Part shown: in pieces, positions 52,319 through 59,458 of the stretch
How positions within the stretch are numbered: the stretch's first letter is position 1
Layout of the letters: the number at the start of each line of letters is the position of its first letter
Assembly: GCF_021190915.1 (NCBI RefSeq)
Contig: NZ_JAIOAP010000021.1
Location: 1 to 64,000, forward strand
From: Cohnella silvisoli
GTDB taxonomy: Bacteria > Bacillota > Bacilli > Paenibacillales > Paenibacillaceae
Length of the DNA: 64,000 nucleotides
Direction of reading: 5' to 3'
Made by a program: the position numbers and the translations under genes
The notes under the pieces: generated by a model
What the model saw: only the letters and a program-made list of their open reading frames with translations
Databases searched by the model: none
What the model was told of the DNA's origin: nothing

Positions 52319-52657
52319 CTAAGCCTTCAATAGATTCAAAGCTTCGTCCGTAGAAGCGGCTGTTTCCAAAATACTAAGAAACCCCGACATCTCGAACACG
52401 TCGCGCACCTGATCGCTCATGTTGGCGCATACGAGACGGCCTTGCAGCGTCCGTACCTTCTTCGCGGCTACGAGTACGACGCGTAAACCCGCACTGCTTA
52501 TGTATTGCATCTGGGTGAAATCGAATACGAATCGGGTATGCCCTTCTCCGGTCAAAGCCATGAACGCAGCTTCCGCCTCTTGGGCATGATGACCGTCCAA
52601 TCGCCCTTCTATACTCATTACCGTAGCGCCATCGCGCTGTGCAGTCACAATATTCAT
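52319..52657 (-). CDS. STAS-domain anti-sigma-factor antagonist (RsbV/SpoIIAA-like)
   Basis: 112 aa, a single STAS domain. The phosphorylation loop is FDFTQMQYISSAGLRVVL, with the Ser-Ser-Ala-Gly pattern of RsbV/SpoIIAA; the first Ser is the likely target. The rest (LVCANMSDQVRDVFEMSGFL) is standard. It would bind the RsbW-like kinase when unphosphorylated and be reset by the GAF-PP2C protein. It is the middle gene of the three-gene switch. Confidence 0.93.
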   Translation of the reverse strand: MNIVTAQRDGATVMSIEGRLDGHHAQEAEAAFMALTGEGHTRFVFDFTQMQYISSAGLRVVLVAAKKVRTLQGRLVCANMSDQVRDVFEMSGFLSILETAASTDEALNLLKA

Positions 52658-52678
52658 AGAGTCGTTTCCTCCTGATTG

Positions 52679-53113
52679 CTACCATATTTTACGAAGTGTT
52701 AACCGATTTCCCGTAAGGGTTCGTTCGTAGATAATCTCGTTCATCATTCGTTTCACGAAAAAAATACCGAGACCGCCGATAGCCCGATCTTCAACGCTTA
52801 ACGTAATATCGGGCTCGTCCTGTTCCAGAGGGTTAAAGGGAATCGCATCGTCTTCCAGCTTCACTTCGATCCTTCCAGGCTCCGCGTTCACGGCTAACGT
52901 GATCAGATGATCTCCGCCCTGGGGGTATCCATAAGTAATCGTATTGGTCAGAAGCTCTTCGCAGGAGAGCGTGAGATCCCATCTTAATCGATCCGTCCAG
53001 TTCGAACGGTGTCCGATTCCATCGAAAAAAGCATGCAAACGATCCAACTCGCTCAAGCGATTGGCTAGCTGGATTTCGGCAACCTCTATGCGCTCATTCC
53101 CCTGCTCCGTCAT
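52679..53113 (-). CDS. RsbW/SpoIIAB-like serine kinase, anti-sigma-type
   Basis: 144 aa from the ATG at 53113; the frame is open to 53158, with other starts possible. It has the GHKL ATPase fold: N box SCEELLTNTITYGYP, the G1-like EVKLEDDAIPFNP and G2 AIGGLGIFFVKRMM. It would phosphorylate the STAS protein, and when not bound by it would hold a sigma factor or another client. No sigma-factor gene is present here, so the client may be encoded elsewhere or may be the injection system itself. A TATGAT-like -10 box near 53170 could be the operon promoter. Confidence 0.88.
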   Translation of the reverse strand: MTEQGNERIEVAEIQLANRLSELDRLHAFFDGIGHRSNWTDRLRWDLTLSCEELLTNTITYGYPQGGDHLITLAVNAEPGRIEVKLEDDAIPFNPLEQDEPDITLSVEDRAIGGLGIFFVKRMMNEIIYERTLTGNRLTLRKIW

Positions 53114-53158
53114 CACGCGCACCCCGCTTCCCATTCGCCGGCGTTCGAGATTTTTCAC

Positions 53159-53240
53159 CTTTTTTCATCATAACATATGGGGCCGTTGTTGGAATGAGTG
53201 ATTTTGCTCTTCTTTTTCCACTTCCCCAAGGAGAATCGCT
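53159..53240. other. Upstream region of the operon
   Basis: Start of a 630-base gene-free stretch. On the minus strand TATGAT lies near 53168-53173, with TTCCAA 16 bases upstream as a weak -35. No other signal seen. Open frames crossing the region are repeat artefacts. Confidence 0.3.
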
Positions 53241-53444
53241 AAAAAGTACTGCTATTGCTCGTTCTCTCGGCACCAGACCAACCGCAGCGGTAAAAAGTAC
53301 TGCTACTTCTCGGTTTCTCGGTATCAGACCAACCATAGCGGTAAAAAGTACTGCTACTTCTCGATTTCTCGGCACCAGACCAACCGCAGCGGTAAAAAGT
53401 ACTGCTACTGCTCGTTCTCTCTCTCAGCACCAGACTAACCATAG
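53241..53444. repeat. Four copies of a 51-bp tandem repeat
   Basis: Units begin AAAAAGTACTGCTA at 53241, 53292, 53343 and 53394, a period of exactly 51 bp. They differ at a few sites (GCTCGTTCTCTCGG versus TCTCGATTTCTCGG). Direct abutting copies without unique spacers, so not a CRISPR array. Confidence 0.9.
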
Positions 53445-53470
53445 CGTACAATTTGTTACTTCGTGCGACG

Positions 53471-53620
53471 CTGTAAGTTCAGATTCTGAACCTATTGGCA
53501 GTTTTGGTGCTCCGTGGACGCTGTAAGTTCAGATTCTGAACCTATTGGTAGTTTTGGTGCTCCGTGCGACGCTTTAAGTTCAGATTCTGAACCTATTGGC
53601 AGTTTTGGCGCTACACTTTT
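53471..53620. repeat. Three copies of a 50-51-bp tandem repeat with palindrome
   Basis: Units begin CTGTAAGTTCAGATTCTGAA at 53471 and 53521, and CTTTAAG at 53572. Each holds the palindrome GTTCAGA-T-TCTGAAC and the block CCTATTGGCAGTTTTGG. The sequence is unrelated to the neighbouring 51-bp array, but the period is the same. Confidence 0.9.
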
Positions 53621-53720
53621 TAAAGTATGGCCCCTATCGCAGAGTGGGGAAGCAGCCGGATTTGAATCAAACTTCGTACTAAGGCATCCCTATAACCCGA
53701 ATTTCATACTTTCGTATAAA

Positions 53721-53767
53721 GAAAAAGAGAACAGCATACGGAAGATCCCTTCCGTACGCTGTTCTCT
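53721..53767 (-). terminator. Strong terminator of the 53790-54725 gene pair
   Basis: A 19-position stem with one mismatch pairs 53726-53744 with 53749-53767. On the minus strand it is followed by TTTTTCTTT. It lies 22 bases after the stop. Confidence 0.85.
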
Positions 53768-53789
53768 CGGCTCATATTCTTTTCAATTA

Positions 53790-54251
53790 TCAAATGACTT
53801 CTTCGTGTTGAAAATATTCAGTTGCTGCCTTTTTTCTGAACGTTTGCACAAAATTCCACAACAGCTTCTGCAAGTCTTTGTAATCTTCCGGAAGAGGCGT
53901 CGCAAACAGCCCTTTCCTATCGACATCCTTGAGAAGAATATCGCAGAAGCGGTTCAGCATAAAGTCATTGTACGCTAGATCATTCATTCGCAGGCTGTAC
54001 AAAACCTTATGCATCGACACTATCGTACCTGATGAAACGACTTCCGAATACTTGGAATCTACCAATGGCAGAAGATAATTCAAATAATTCGCCCGGTAGT
54101 TCTCTTTTGAAACTTCCTCTATTTTCTGTAGAACCAAGCTTGTTTGGGACAGATCGGTGTCCAGCCCCAGCCACTTTCCAGCCAATCCTAGCACATACTG
54201 CCTGAATGCATTCTCGTATTCCTTTTCAGGTATTACCGTTTTCGGAATCAT
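53790..54251 (-). CDS. Unknown helical protein paired with nucleotidyltransferase
   Basis: 153 aa, not recognised. Mostly alpha-helical and soluble (YENAFRQYVLGLAGKWLGLD, LQKLLWNFVQTFRKKAATEY). Its start overlaps the end of the nucleotidyltransferase-like gene by 26 bases, so the two form a coupled pair. The arrangement resembles a substrate-modifying pair or a toxin-antitoxin unit, but no toxin motif is visible. Confidence 0.6.
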   Translation of the reverse strand: MIPKTVIPEKEYENAFRQYVLGLAGKWLGLDTDLSQTSLVLQKIEEVSKENYRANYLNYLLPLVDSKYSEVVSSGTIVSMHKVLYSLRMNDLAYNDFMLNRFCDILLKDVDRKGLFATPLPEDYKDLQKLLWNFVQTFRKKAATEYFQHEEVI

Positions 54252-54725
54252 AATTCCTCACCTCTGAGTAGTTCTTTGCCAATTCAGGGTCGTTGTTAAA
54301 CCAATGGGAATTCCACAGCACGAACATGGCATCCAAGGCTTCCGTGTCGACTACGCCTTCTTTTATCATCTGGACCATGTCGACTTTATCCTTGCTTCGG
54401 AAAGCCCTCAATTTAGTAAACCAGATATCGTGCGGGTTCACATATTTAACTTTAAGACTCCGATATTCCCTATCGACTTCCTTCGCCCTCGCCTTATAGT
54501 CCGTCGGAAGATAGAAATAATGTTCATCGAACACTTCGAGTCCATGATCGGAAAAAACTCTAGAGAATCTGGAAGGAATGATATCCACGTCATTTGAGCC
54601 CCGGTTATTTTTTCTGGCCAGGACAATGGCGGAATACCCTACAACAAAAACTTCTATCGGAGCTGACCGTTTAAATCCTTATCGACTTCCTCAAAAAGTT
54701 GAAGGATGCTTTCTTGTGGTTTCAT
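54226..54725 (-). pseudogene. Nucleotidyltransferase-like gene (DUF6036 type) broken by one frameshift
   Basis: Translation from the ATG at 54725 (with AGAGGAG before it) gives MKPQESILQLFEEVDKDLNG, then QLR and a TAG. In the next frame the protein continues without loss: PIEVFVVGYSAIVLA, RKNNRGSNDVDIIPSRF, VFDEHYFYLPTDYKARAKEV, and so on to 54226. Loss of one C in the CTCCG stretch near 54672 explains the break. The motif GSNDVDII is the Gly-Ser plus Asp-x-Asp metal site of nucleotidyltransferases. It could be a real mutation or a sequencing error. A shorter GTG-started piece (54588) lacks the Gly-Ser. Confidence 0.72.
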
Positions 54726-54743
54726 GATCGGCTCCTCTACCAT

Positions 54744-56510
54744 CTACCCTAAATCCGGCGCATCTGTCAACTCAACGACCGGATTCTGCGAAAAGTGCAA
54801 TTCGAAAACGATGATCTCGTTACTGCCTTGGCGAAGCAACGGTGCCGGAAGATATAACGTTCGCTGCGGTCCTTTCTCCCAATAGCGTCCCAAGTTAAAT
54901 CCATTGACCCATACGACCCCTTTTGACCAGCCATCCAAGCGAACGAAGGTATCCCCTTTCTCCTCGACACTGAATTCTCCTTTGTAAAAGGCAGGGCGGT
55001 CACCCCTCTCATTCAACTCAGGGACGCGCTGGAATGGGATAGATGCCGTATTCTCCATGGGAAGAGGGTAGATCGTCCAGTCAAACAAAAACTGATTATT
55101 CAGTCGTACCCCTTCTGTAATTCCTTTATAATCTTTGAGCTTTGGGCCGTAATTGACACGGCCCATGTTCTCCACCACGATGTCCAGTTTGGCGCCGCCA
55201 TCAGGAATGTCCAGGGAGAGCGGCCGCGGGTCCCATCGCTCCACGGTGCCTTGGTAAATGCCGTCCACAAACACTTGCGCGCGGTCGTGCACCTCCTGTA
55301 GGTGGAGCTCTTCACCCGATCGCGGCCCTGTCACTTGCGTCGAATAGACGATAAAGCCGTAATGTTGCCCGATCTTCTCCATTGGCTCCGGACAGGTTCG
55401 CCGGACTGGCTCAGAGAGGAACGGCAAATTCTCAAGCAAGTCTGCCTTTTCCGTCATGGATACAAGGCCATAGTTTTTTTTCGGAATGGCTGCAGGCCAT
55501 TGCGGGAAATCCTGAACGTCTTTTCCTTGAAATTTGGCGATTGCGCTGCGGACGGCTCTGTACTTCTCCGTCTCATCGCCGCACTCCGACAATGGGGCAT
55601 CGTAGTCGTAGCTGGTGATCGTCGCTGCATACTTCTCGCCAAAGTTCGCTCCGTTATAGAAACCGAAGTTCGTCCCGCCGTGGAACATATAGAAATTGAC
55701 GGAAGCCCCTGCCTGCAGCATGCGCTCGAACACATCCGCAACCTCATCCGCAGAGCGCGTATGATGCTGCTTCAACCAGTGATCGAACCAGCCGTTCCAA
55801 TACTCCATGCAAACAAGAGGATCATCGGAACGGTATTTGCGAAGCTGAGCGAAAGCTTCCTCCGGCCTGGACCCGAAGTTGACCGTCGCAAGCGTCCCCG
55901 GAATCGTCCCGCCTTGCAGCATACCGTTCTCGGGCCCATCGGAAGTGAAAAGCAATACATCCACACCACGCTTGATTAGAACGTCTTTCAAGTATGTTAA
56001 ATAGGCTGCATCGTTGCCATAGCTGCCATATTCATTTTCAATCTGCATAGCGATAATCGGCCCGCCGTTCGTGCTCAGCAGCGGCATCAAACGAGGGATC
56101 AGCACATCGTAGTAGCTATCGACTTTCTCTAGATAGACCGGATCCATGCAGCGAAGCCGAATATCCGGGTATTGCAGCAGCCAAGCCGGCAGCCCGCCAA
56201 ATTCCCACTCCGCGCAAATATATGGGCTTGGTCTCACGATGACATGCAAACCGAGCTCACCCGCCAGTCGGATGAAGCGTTCCACATCTGCGAGACCTTC
56301 AAAAAAGAAGAATCCTTCCCGTGATTCATGCAAATTCCATGGTATATAGGTCTCTACTGTATTGAACCCGCAAGCTTTCAGCTTGATAAGGCGGTCTTCC
56401 CAATATTCGGGGACAACACGGAAATAATGAATAGCTCCTGAAAGGATTTGATAAGGTTGCCCATTTAAATAAAATTGTGCGTCTTTCACTTGTAAAGTCT
56501 TCAAGTTCAT
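54744..56510 (-). CDS. Glycoside hydrolase family 35 beta-galactosidase
   Basis: 588 aa from the ATG overlapping the sulfatase stop. The barrel starts with YQILSGAIHYFRVVPEYWED. The acid/base Glu is in GGPIIAMQIENEYGSYG (around residue 160) and the nucleophile Glu in PLVCMEYWNGWFDHWL. C-terminal beta domains with GWSKGVVWVNGFNLGRYWEK bind substrate. No signal peptide, so it acts on imported oligosaccharides, removing terminal beta-galactose. It is translationally coupled to the sulfatase, which argues for sulfated galactosides as substrates. Confidence 0.93.
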   Translation of the reverse strand: MNLKTLQVKDAQFYLNGQPYQILSGAIHYFRVVPEYWEDRLIKLKACGFNTVETYIPWNLHESREGFFFFEGLADVERFIRLAGELGLHVIVRPSPYICAEWEFGGLPAWLLQYPDIRLRCMDPVYLEKVDSYYDVLIPRLMPLLSTNGGPIIAMQIENEYGSYGNDAAYLTYLKDVLIKRGVDVLLFTSDGPENGMLQGGTIPGTLATVNFGSRPEEAFAQLRKYRSDDPLVCMEYWNGWFDHWLKQHHTRSADEVADVFERMLQAGASVNFYMFHGGTNFGFYNGANFGEKYAATITSYDYDAPLSECGDETEKYRAVRSAIAKFQGKDVQDFPQWPAAIPKKNYGLVSMTEKADLLENLPFLSEPVRRTCPEPMEKIGQHYGFIVYSTQVTGPRSGEELHLQEVHDRAQVFVDGIYQGTVERWDPRPLSLDIPDGGAKLDIVVENMGRVNYGPKLKDYKGITEGVRLNNQFLFDWTIYPLPMENTASIPFQRVPELNERGDRPAFYKGEFSVEEKGDTFVRLDGWSKGVVWVNGFNLGRYWEKGPQRTLYLPAPLLRQGSNEIIVFELHFSQNPVVELTDAPDLG

Positions 56511-57979
56511 CACTCCAATAAAATATGATCCAAGCAGGCTTTGGGAGATTGACCTACGATCAGGCGATGACCATCCGTATACCCTTCTTCCCTATCCGTA
56601 AGCTCGTTGATCAACCGTTTTCTCCATATTTCAATTTCTGAATCGTATCCTTCAGTCGCCACTAAATTTCGCAGCTCTTTGGGATCAGACTCGAGGTTAA
56701 AAAACTGCTCGTCACCCGTTTGAGAATACCAAATATATTTTCTTTTTCCGTCCGTTACAAAATGATAGGACAATTCATTGTATTCATGCTCGCCGTGAAT
56801 GTAGGATCTCCAACTCGCTGCGCCAGCTTCCCTTCCAAGCGGAAGAACGTTTGAACCATCGACTGAAGACGGAATGGAAACATTCGCTGCATCCAATAAG
56901 GTCGGCATGATATCGCGCAGCTCGACCACGTTATCTACCATCTTCCCTTTCTCTATCTGCAGCCTTCCCGTAGGATCATTCAAAATAAAAGGAATCTTCG
57001 CGCTGCCTTCATACGCAAGTCTCTTCTGATACAGCCTGTGATCTCCCATTAAATCTCCATGATCGGAAACAAAAAGGATGATCGTGTTTTGACTCACTCC
57101 GAATTCGAATAAGGCATTACGCAGCCTGCCAATTTGATTGTCAATATGTGTGATCAGCGCGTAATAGGCAGCAAGAGATTTTCGACGCATTCTCTCTTGG
57201 ACGATTCCCCTTTTCGTTGTTGGATCCATGCCTTCTTTATGCCGGTCCTCCTGCATCGTCCAATCGCCAATCGGCGGCTCCGGAAGCTCTATGCCCTCAT
57301 AGATATCCAGGAATGCCTGCGGCGGATCAAGCGGGGAATGCGGACGGACAAAAGAGGTCCAGAGAAAGAATGGTTTGCTCGGATCTCTTCTCCTTAAGAA
57401 ATCAATGGATTGCGTAACGGCCCAGTTCGTGGGATGAAGGGACTCATCAAGATGCCATGGTCTTGCCACTGTAGATGAATTACAGTCCAATCCATGATCC
57501 ATAATGTCTTGCTGGTAACCGGCCCTTTCCTTGAGCCATGGCAAATAATCATCGGTTTGATCCCACCACTGCAAAGCAGTCGATCGAGAACGGTCCCGGT
57601 TGTAATGCATGTAGCCGTCATGAAGAACGATGTTATGAAATCCGCATAAATTTCTGGTCGGATAGACGTGCATTTTCCCGATACACTGCGTATGATATCC
57701 GGCGTTGGCCAGTTCACCAGGCAAAGTATGTTCGTAATTCCATGGAATTTTGTCAGCATAGCCTACTCTGCCATGATGTTTGGGCTCCATCCCCGTGATA
57801 ATCGAAGCCCTCGCAGGAACACAGGAAGGTGTAGCGGTATAAGCATTCGTAAACGTTACACCCGTACGGGCTAATTGGTCCAAATTGGGAGTCTGTATGA
57901 CGGAATGGCCCAAATAGTGGAGGCAATCCCCTCGCATTTGGTCAACAGAAATCAACAAAATATTAGGTCTGATCGTCAT
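56510..57979 (-). CDS. Sulfatase (type I, formylglycine-dependent)
   Basis: 489 aa from the ATG at 57979; the frame is open 18 codons further, but GGGGTG lies near this ATG and RPNILLISVDQMRGD is the usual start. The active-site motif is SCVPARAS, with Cys 53 (CxPxR) converted to formylglycine by a sulfatase-modifying enzyme not present in this window. Metal ligands include the Asp in SVDQMRGD and FVSDHGDLMGDH. No signal peptide, so it is cytoplasmic and desulfates imported sugars. It is coupled to GH35. Confidence 0.92.
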   Translation of the reverse strand: MTIRPNILLISVDQMRGDCLHYLGHSVIQTPNLDQLARTGVTFTNAYTATPSCVPARASIITGMEPKHHGRVGYADKIPWNYEHTLPGELANAGYHTQCIGKMHVYPTRNLCGFHNIVLHDGYMHYNRDRSRSTALQWWDQTDDYLPWLKERAGYQQDIMDHGLDCNSSTVARPWHLDESLHPTNWAVTQSIDFLRRRDPSKPFFLWTSFVRPHSPLDPPQAFLDIYEGIELPEPPIGDWTMQEDRHKEGMDPTTKRGIVQERMRRKSLAAYYALITHIDNQIGRLRNALFEFGVSQNTIILFVSDHGDLMGDHRLYQKRLAYEGSAKIPFILNDPTGRLQIEKGKMVDNVVELRDIMPTLLDAANVSIPSSVDGSNVLPLGREAGAASWRSYIHGEHEYNELSYHFVTDGKRKYIWYSQTGDEQFFNLESDPKELRNLVATEGYDSEIEIWRKRLINELTDREEGYTDGHRLIVGQSPKACLDHILLE

Positions 57980-58007
57980 ATGGGCACCCCGATGTATTCG
58001 CAAATAA

Positions 58008-59297
58008 TCATTTTGCTTCAGATTTATAATCAATCATTCGGTTCTCCATCCGGCTTTTCTCAGCTGCGAAGCCAATCCTATGACCGGTGATTGATTTATC
58101 AAGAGACGTAAATGAAATTGACGGCTGCTGACCGCTCATAATGTGAACAAAGTCTTCAACCAGTCGCAGATCTCCTCCCCCGTGGCTATCATTTGTCACA
58201 CTGACTTCTACCCGCTCTTCCGTGTAAATGTCGAACGTATTCGGATCCGGACGCCGAATGACAAACCATCCGTCTTCCAACGTTCCTTGAATTTCTCCCT
58301 TCGTGCCGACAACAAATAAGGTGCGGCACGGTCTGGAGGAGCCGCCAATCATATTGTGCGTCGCCGTGCTGCCGTTGCTGAACTCCACCATTACCGACTG
58401 CCTGTCGACTACGTCATTATCGCAATGCCAGACGCATCGCCCGTGCGGACTTGTTTTCAGAATTTCAAGTTTTTGCGTTTCCGACGTTATCTCGCCCCAC
58501 TGCTCATACCGCCATATGAGATGGGCCCAGCGGTCGCGCTCAACATAATTTTTCTTAGCGGAGTACGGGCAGCTCTCCTCAATGCTGCAATCGACAACAC
58601 AACGGGTTCCGGCTCCTTCAGGCGCTTTCTCCGGACGGAAATAAGAACGGCTGCCGAAACTGGATATTTTTGCAGGCATTTCTCCTTCATTCAACCATGT
58701 AATGATATCCAAATCATGACAGCATTTCGCCATCAGCATGGACGAACCGCAGCTTTCCTTGGAGTTCCACTTCCCTCTTACAAAGGAAACAGCCATATGG
58801 TCATAACACACATGCTCGGCTGTTTGAATGCTGATGATCTCACCGATGTCGCCTGCTGCAATTCGCTTCCGCACCTCCGTATAAAATGGCGCATATCGCA
58901 ATACATGGCAAACCATGACTAAACGGCTGCACTCTTGCGCTTTTTCCTGCAGCAAAATTAACTCCTGCTCAGTTGTTCCTACCGGTTTCTCCAGTAAGAC
59001 ATCATAACCGCACTCCAGCAAGGGAATGGTTGTCTCGATATGCAAATGATCCATTGTGCCATTGATAATCGCATCTGCAATCGGCGGCTGTGAAACAAGC
59101 TGCTCCACATTGTCCCATTGGCGCACCGGATCCATACCGAATTGATCAATCGTCATTTGTCTGCGAACCGGATCAGGATCTACGACACCGACAATTTGCA
59201 ATTGTTCCGGATGTAGATTGGCATATGATGCATAAACGAAGCTTCTATTACCCGCCCCAACAATAATCACGGTGATTGGTTTCGACTGATTTAACAT
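58008..59297 (-). CDS. Gfo/Idh/MocA-family oxidoreductase
   Basis: 429 aa. The N-terminal Rossmann fold has TVIIVGAGNRSFVYASYA. The family EKP motif occurs in VLLEKPVGTTEQELIL and the catalytic region is in MLMAKCCHDLDIITWL (the Lys-Cys-Cys-His-Asp stretch). The C-terminal domain contains VDCSIEESCPYSAKKN, with several Cys, seen in a subgroup of these enzymes. It oxidises or reduces a sugar or a related compound with NAD(P). It lies between the GH16 and sulfatase genes, so it probably handles a released sugar such as an anhydro- or keto-sugar. Confidence 0.9.
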   Translation of the reverse strand: MLNQSKPITVIIVGAGNRSFVYASYANLHPEQLQIVGVVDPDPVRRQMTIDQFGMDPVRQWDNVEQLVSQPPIADAIINGTMDHLHIETTIPLLECGYDVLLEKPVGTTEQELILLQEKAQECSRLVMVCHVLRYAPFYTEVRKRIAAGDIGEIISIQTAEHVCYDHMAVSFVRGKWNSKESCGSSMLMAKCCHDLDIITWLNEGEMPAKISSFGSRSYFRPEKAPEGAGTRCVVDCSIEESCPYSAKKNYVERDRWAHLIWRYEQWGEITSETQKLEILKTSPHGRCVWHCDNDVVDRQSVMVEFSNGSTATHNMIGGSSRPCRTLFVVGTKGEIQGTLEDGWFVIRRPDPNTFDIYTEERVEVSVTNDSHGGGDLRLVEDFVHIMSGQQPSISFTSLDKSITGHRIGFAAEKSRMENRMIDYKSEAK

Positions 59298-59377
59298 TTA
59301 TTCTTTATCTCTCCTTACAGCAAAATCTACACTAAAATCGGATTCAAACAGTTATTGGAGCACATGATCAGCTAGAA

Positions 59378-59403
59378 AGAGGGATAGCAGTAACTATCCC
59401 TCT
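59378..59403 (-). terminator. Hairpin between GH16 and oxidoreductase genes
   Basis: AGAGGGATAG (59378-59387) pairs with CTATCCCTCT (59394-59403) around a 6-nt loop. A short T-run follows on the minus strand. It may limit reading from GH16 into the downstream genes. Confidence 0.65.
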
Positions 59404-59458
59404 AAAGAAATTCTTATTCCAAGTTATTTCTTCTCCATCCGGACAGAACCAAACCGTT

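Noticed and set aside
26645..53113. Prophage or type VI secretion system
   Set aside because: No capsid, terminase, portal, integrase or lysis genes, and no TssJ/L/M membrane complex; AAA+ ATPase and DUF4255 point to eCIS.
53194..53526. 110-codon frame with repeated SDSEPIGSFGA and KSTATSR units
   Set aside because: It only follows the 50-51 bp tandem repeats; there is no ribosome site and copy differences are not codon-like.
53241..53620. CRISPR array
   Set aside because: Units abut directly with no unique spacers and no cas gene is present.
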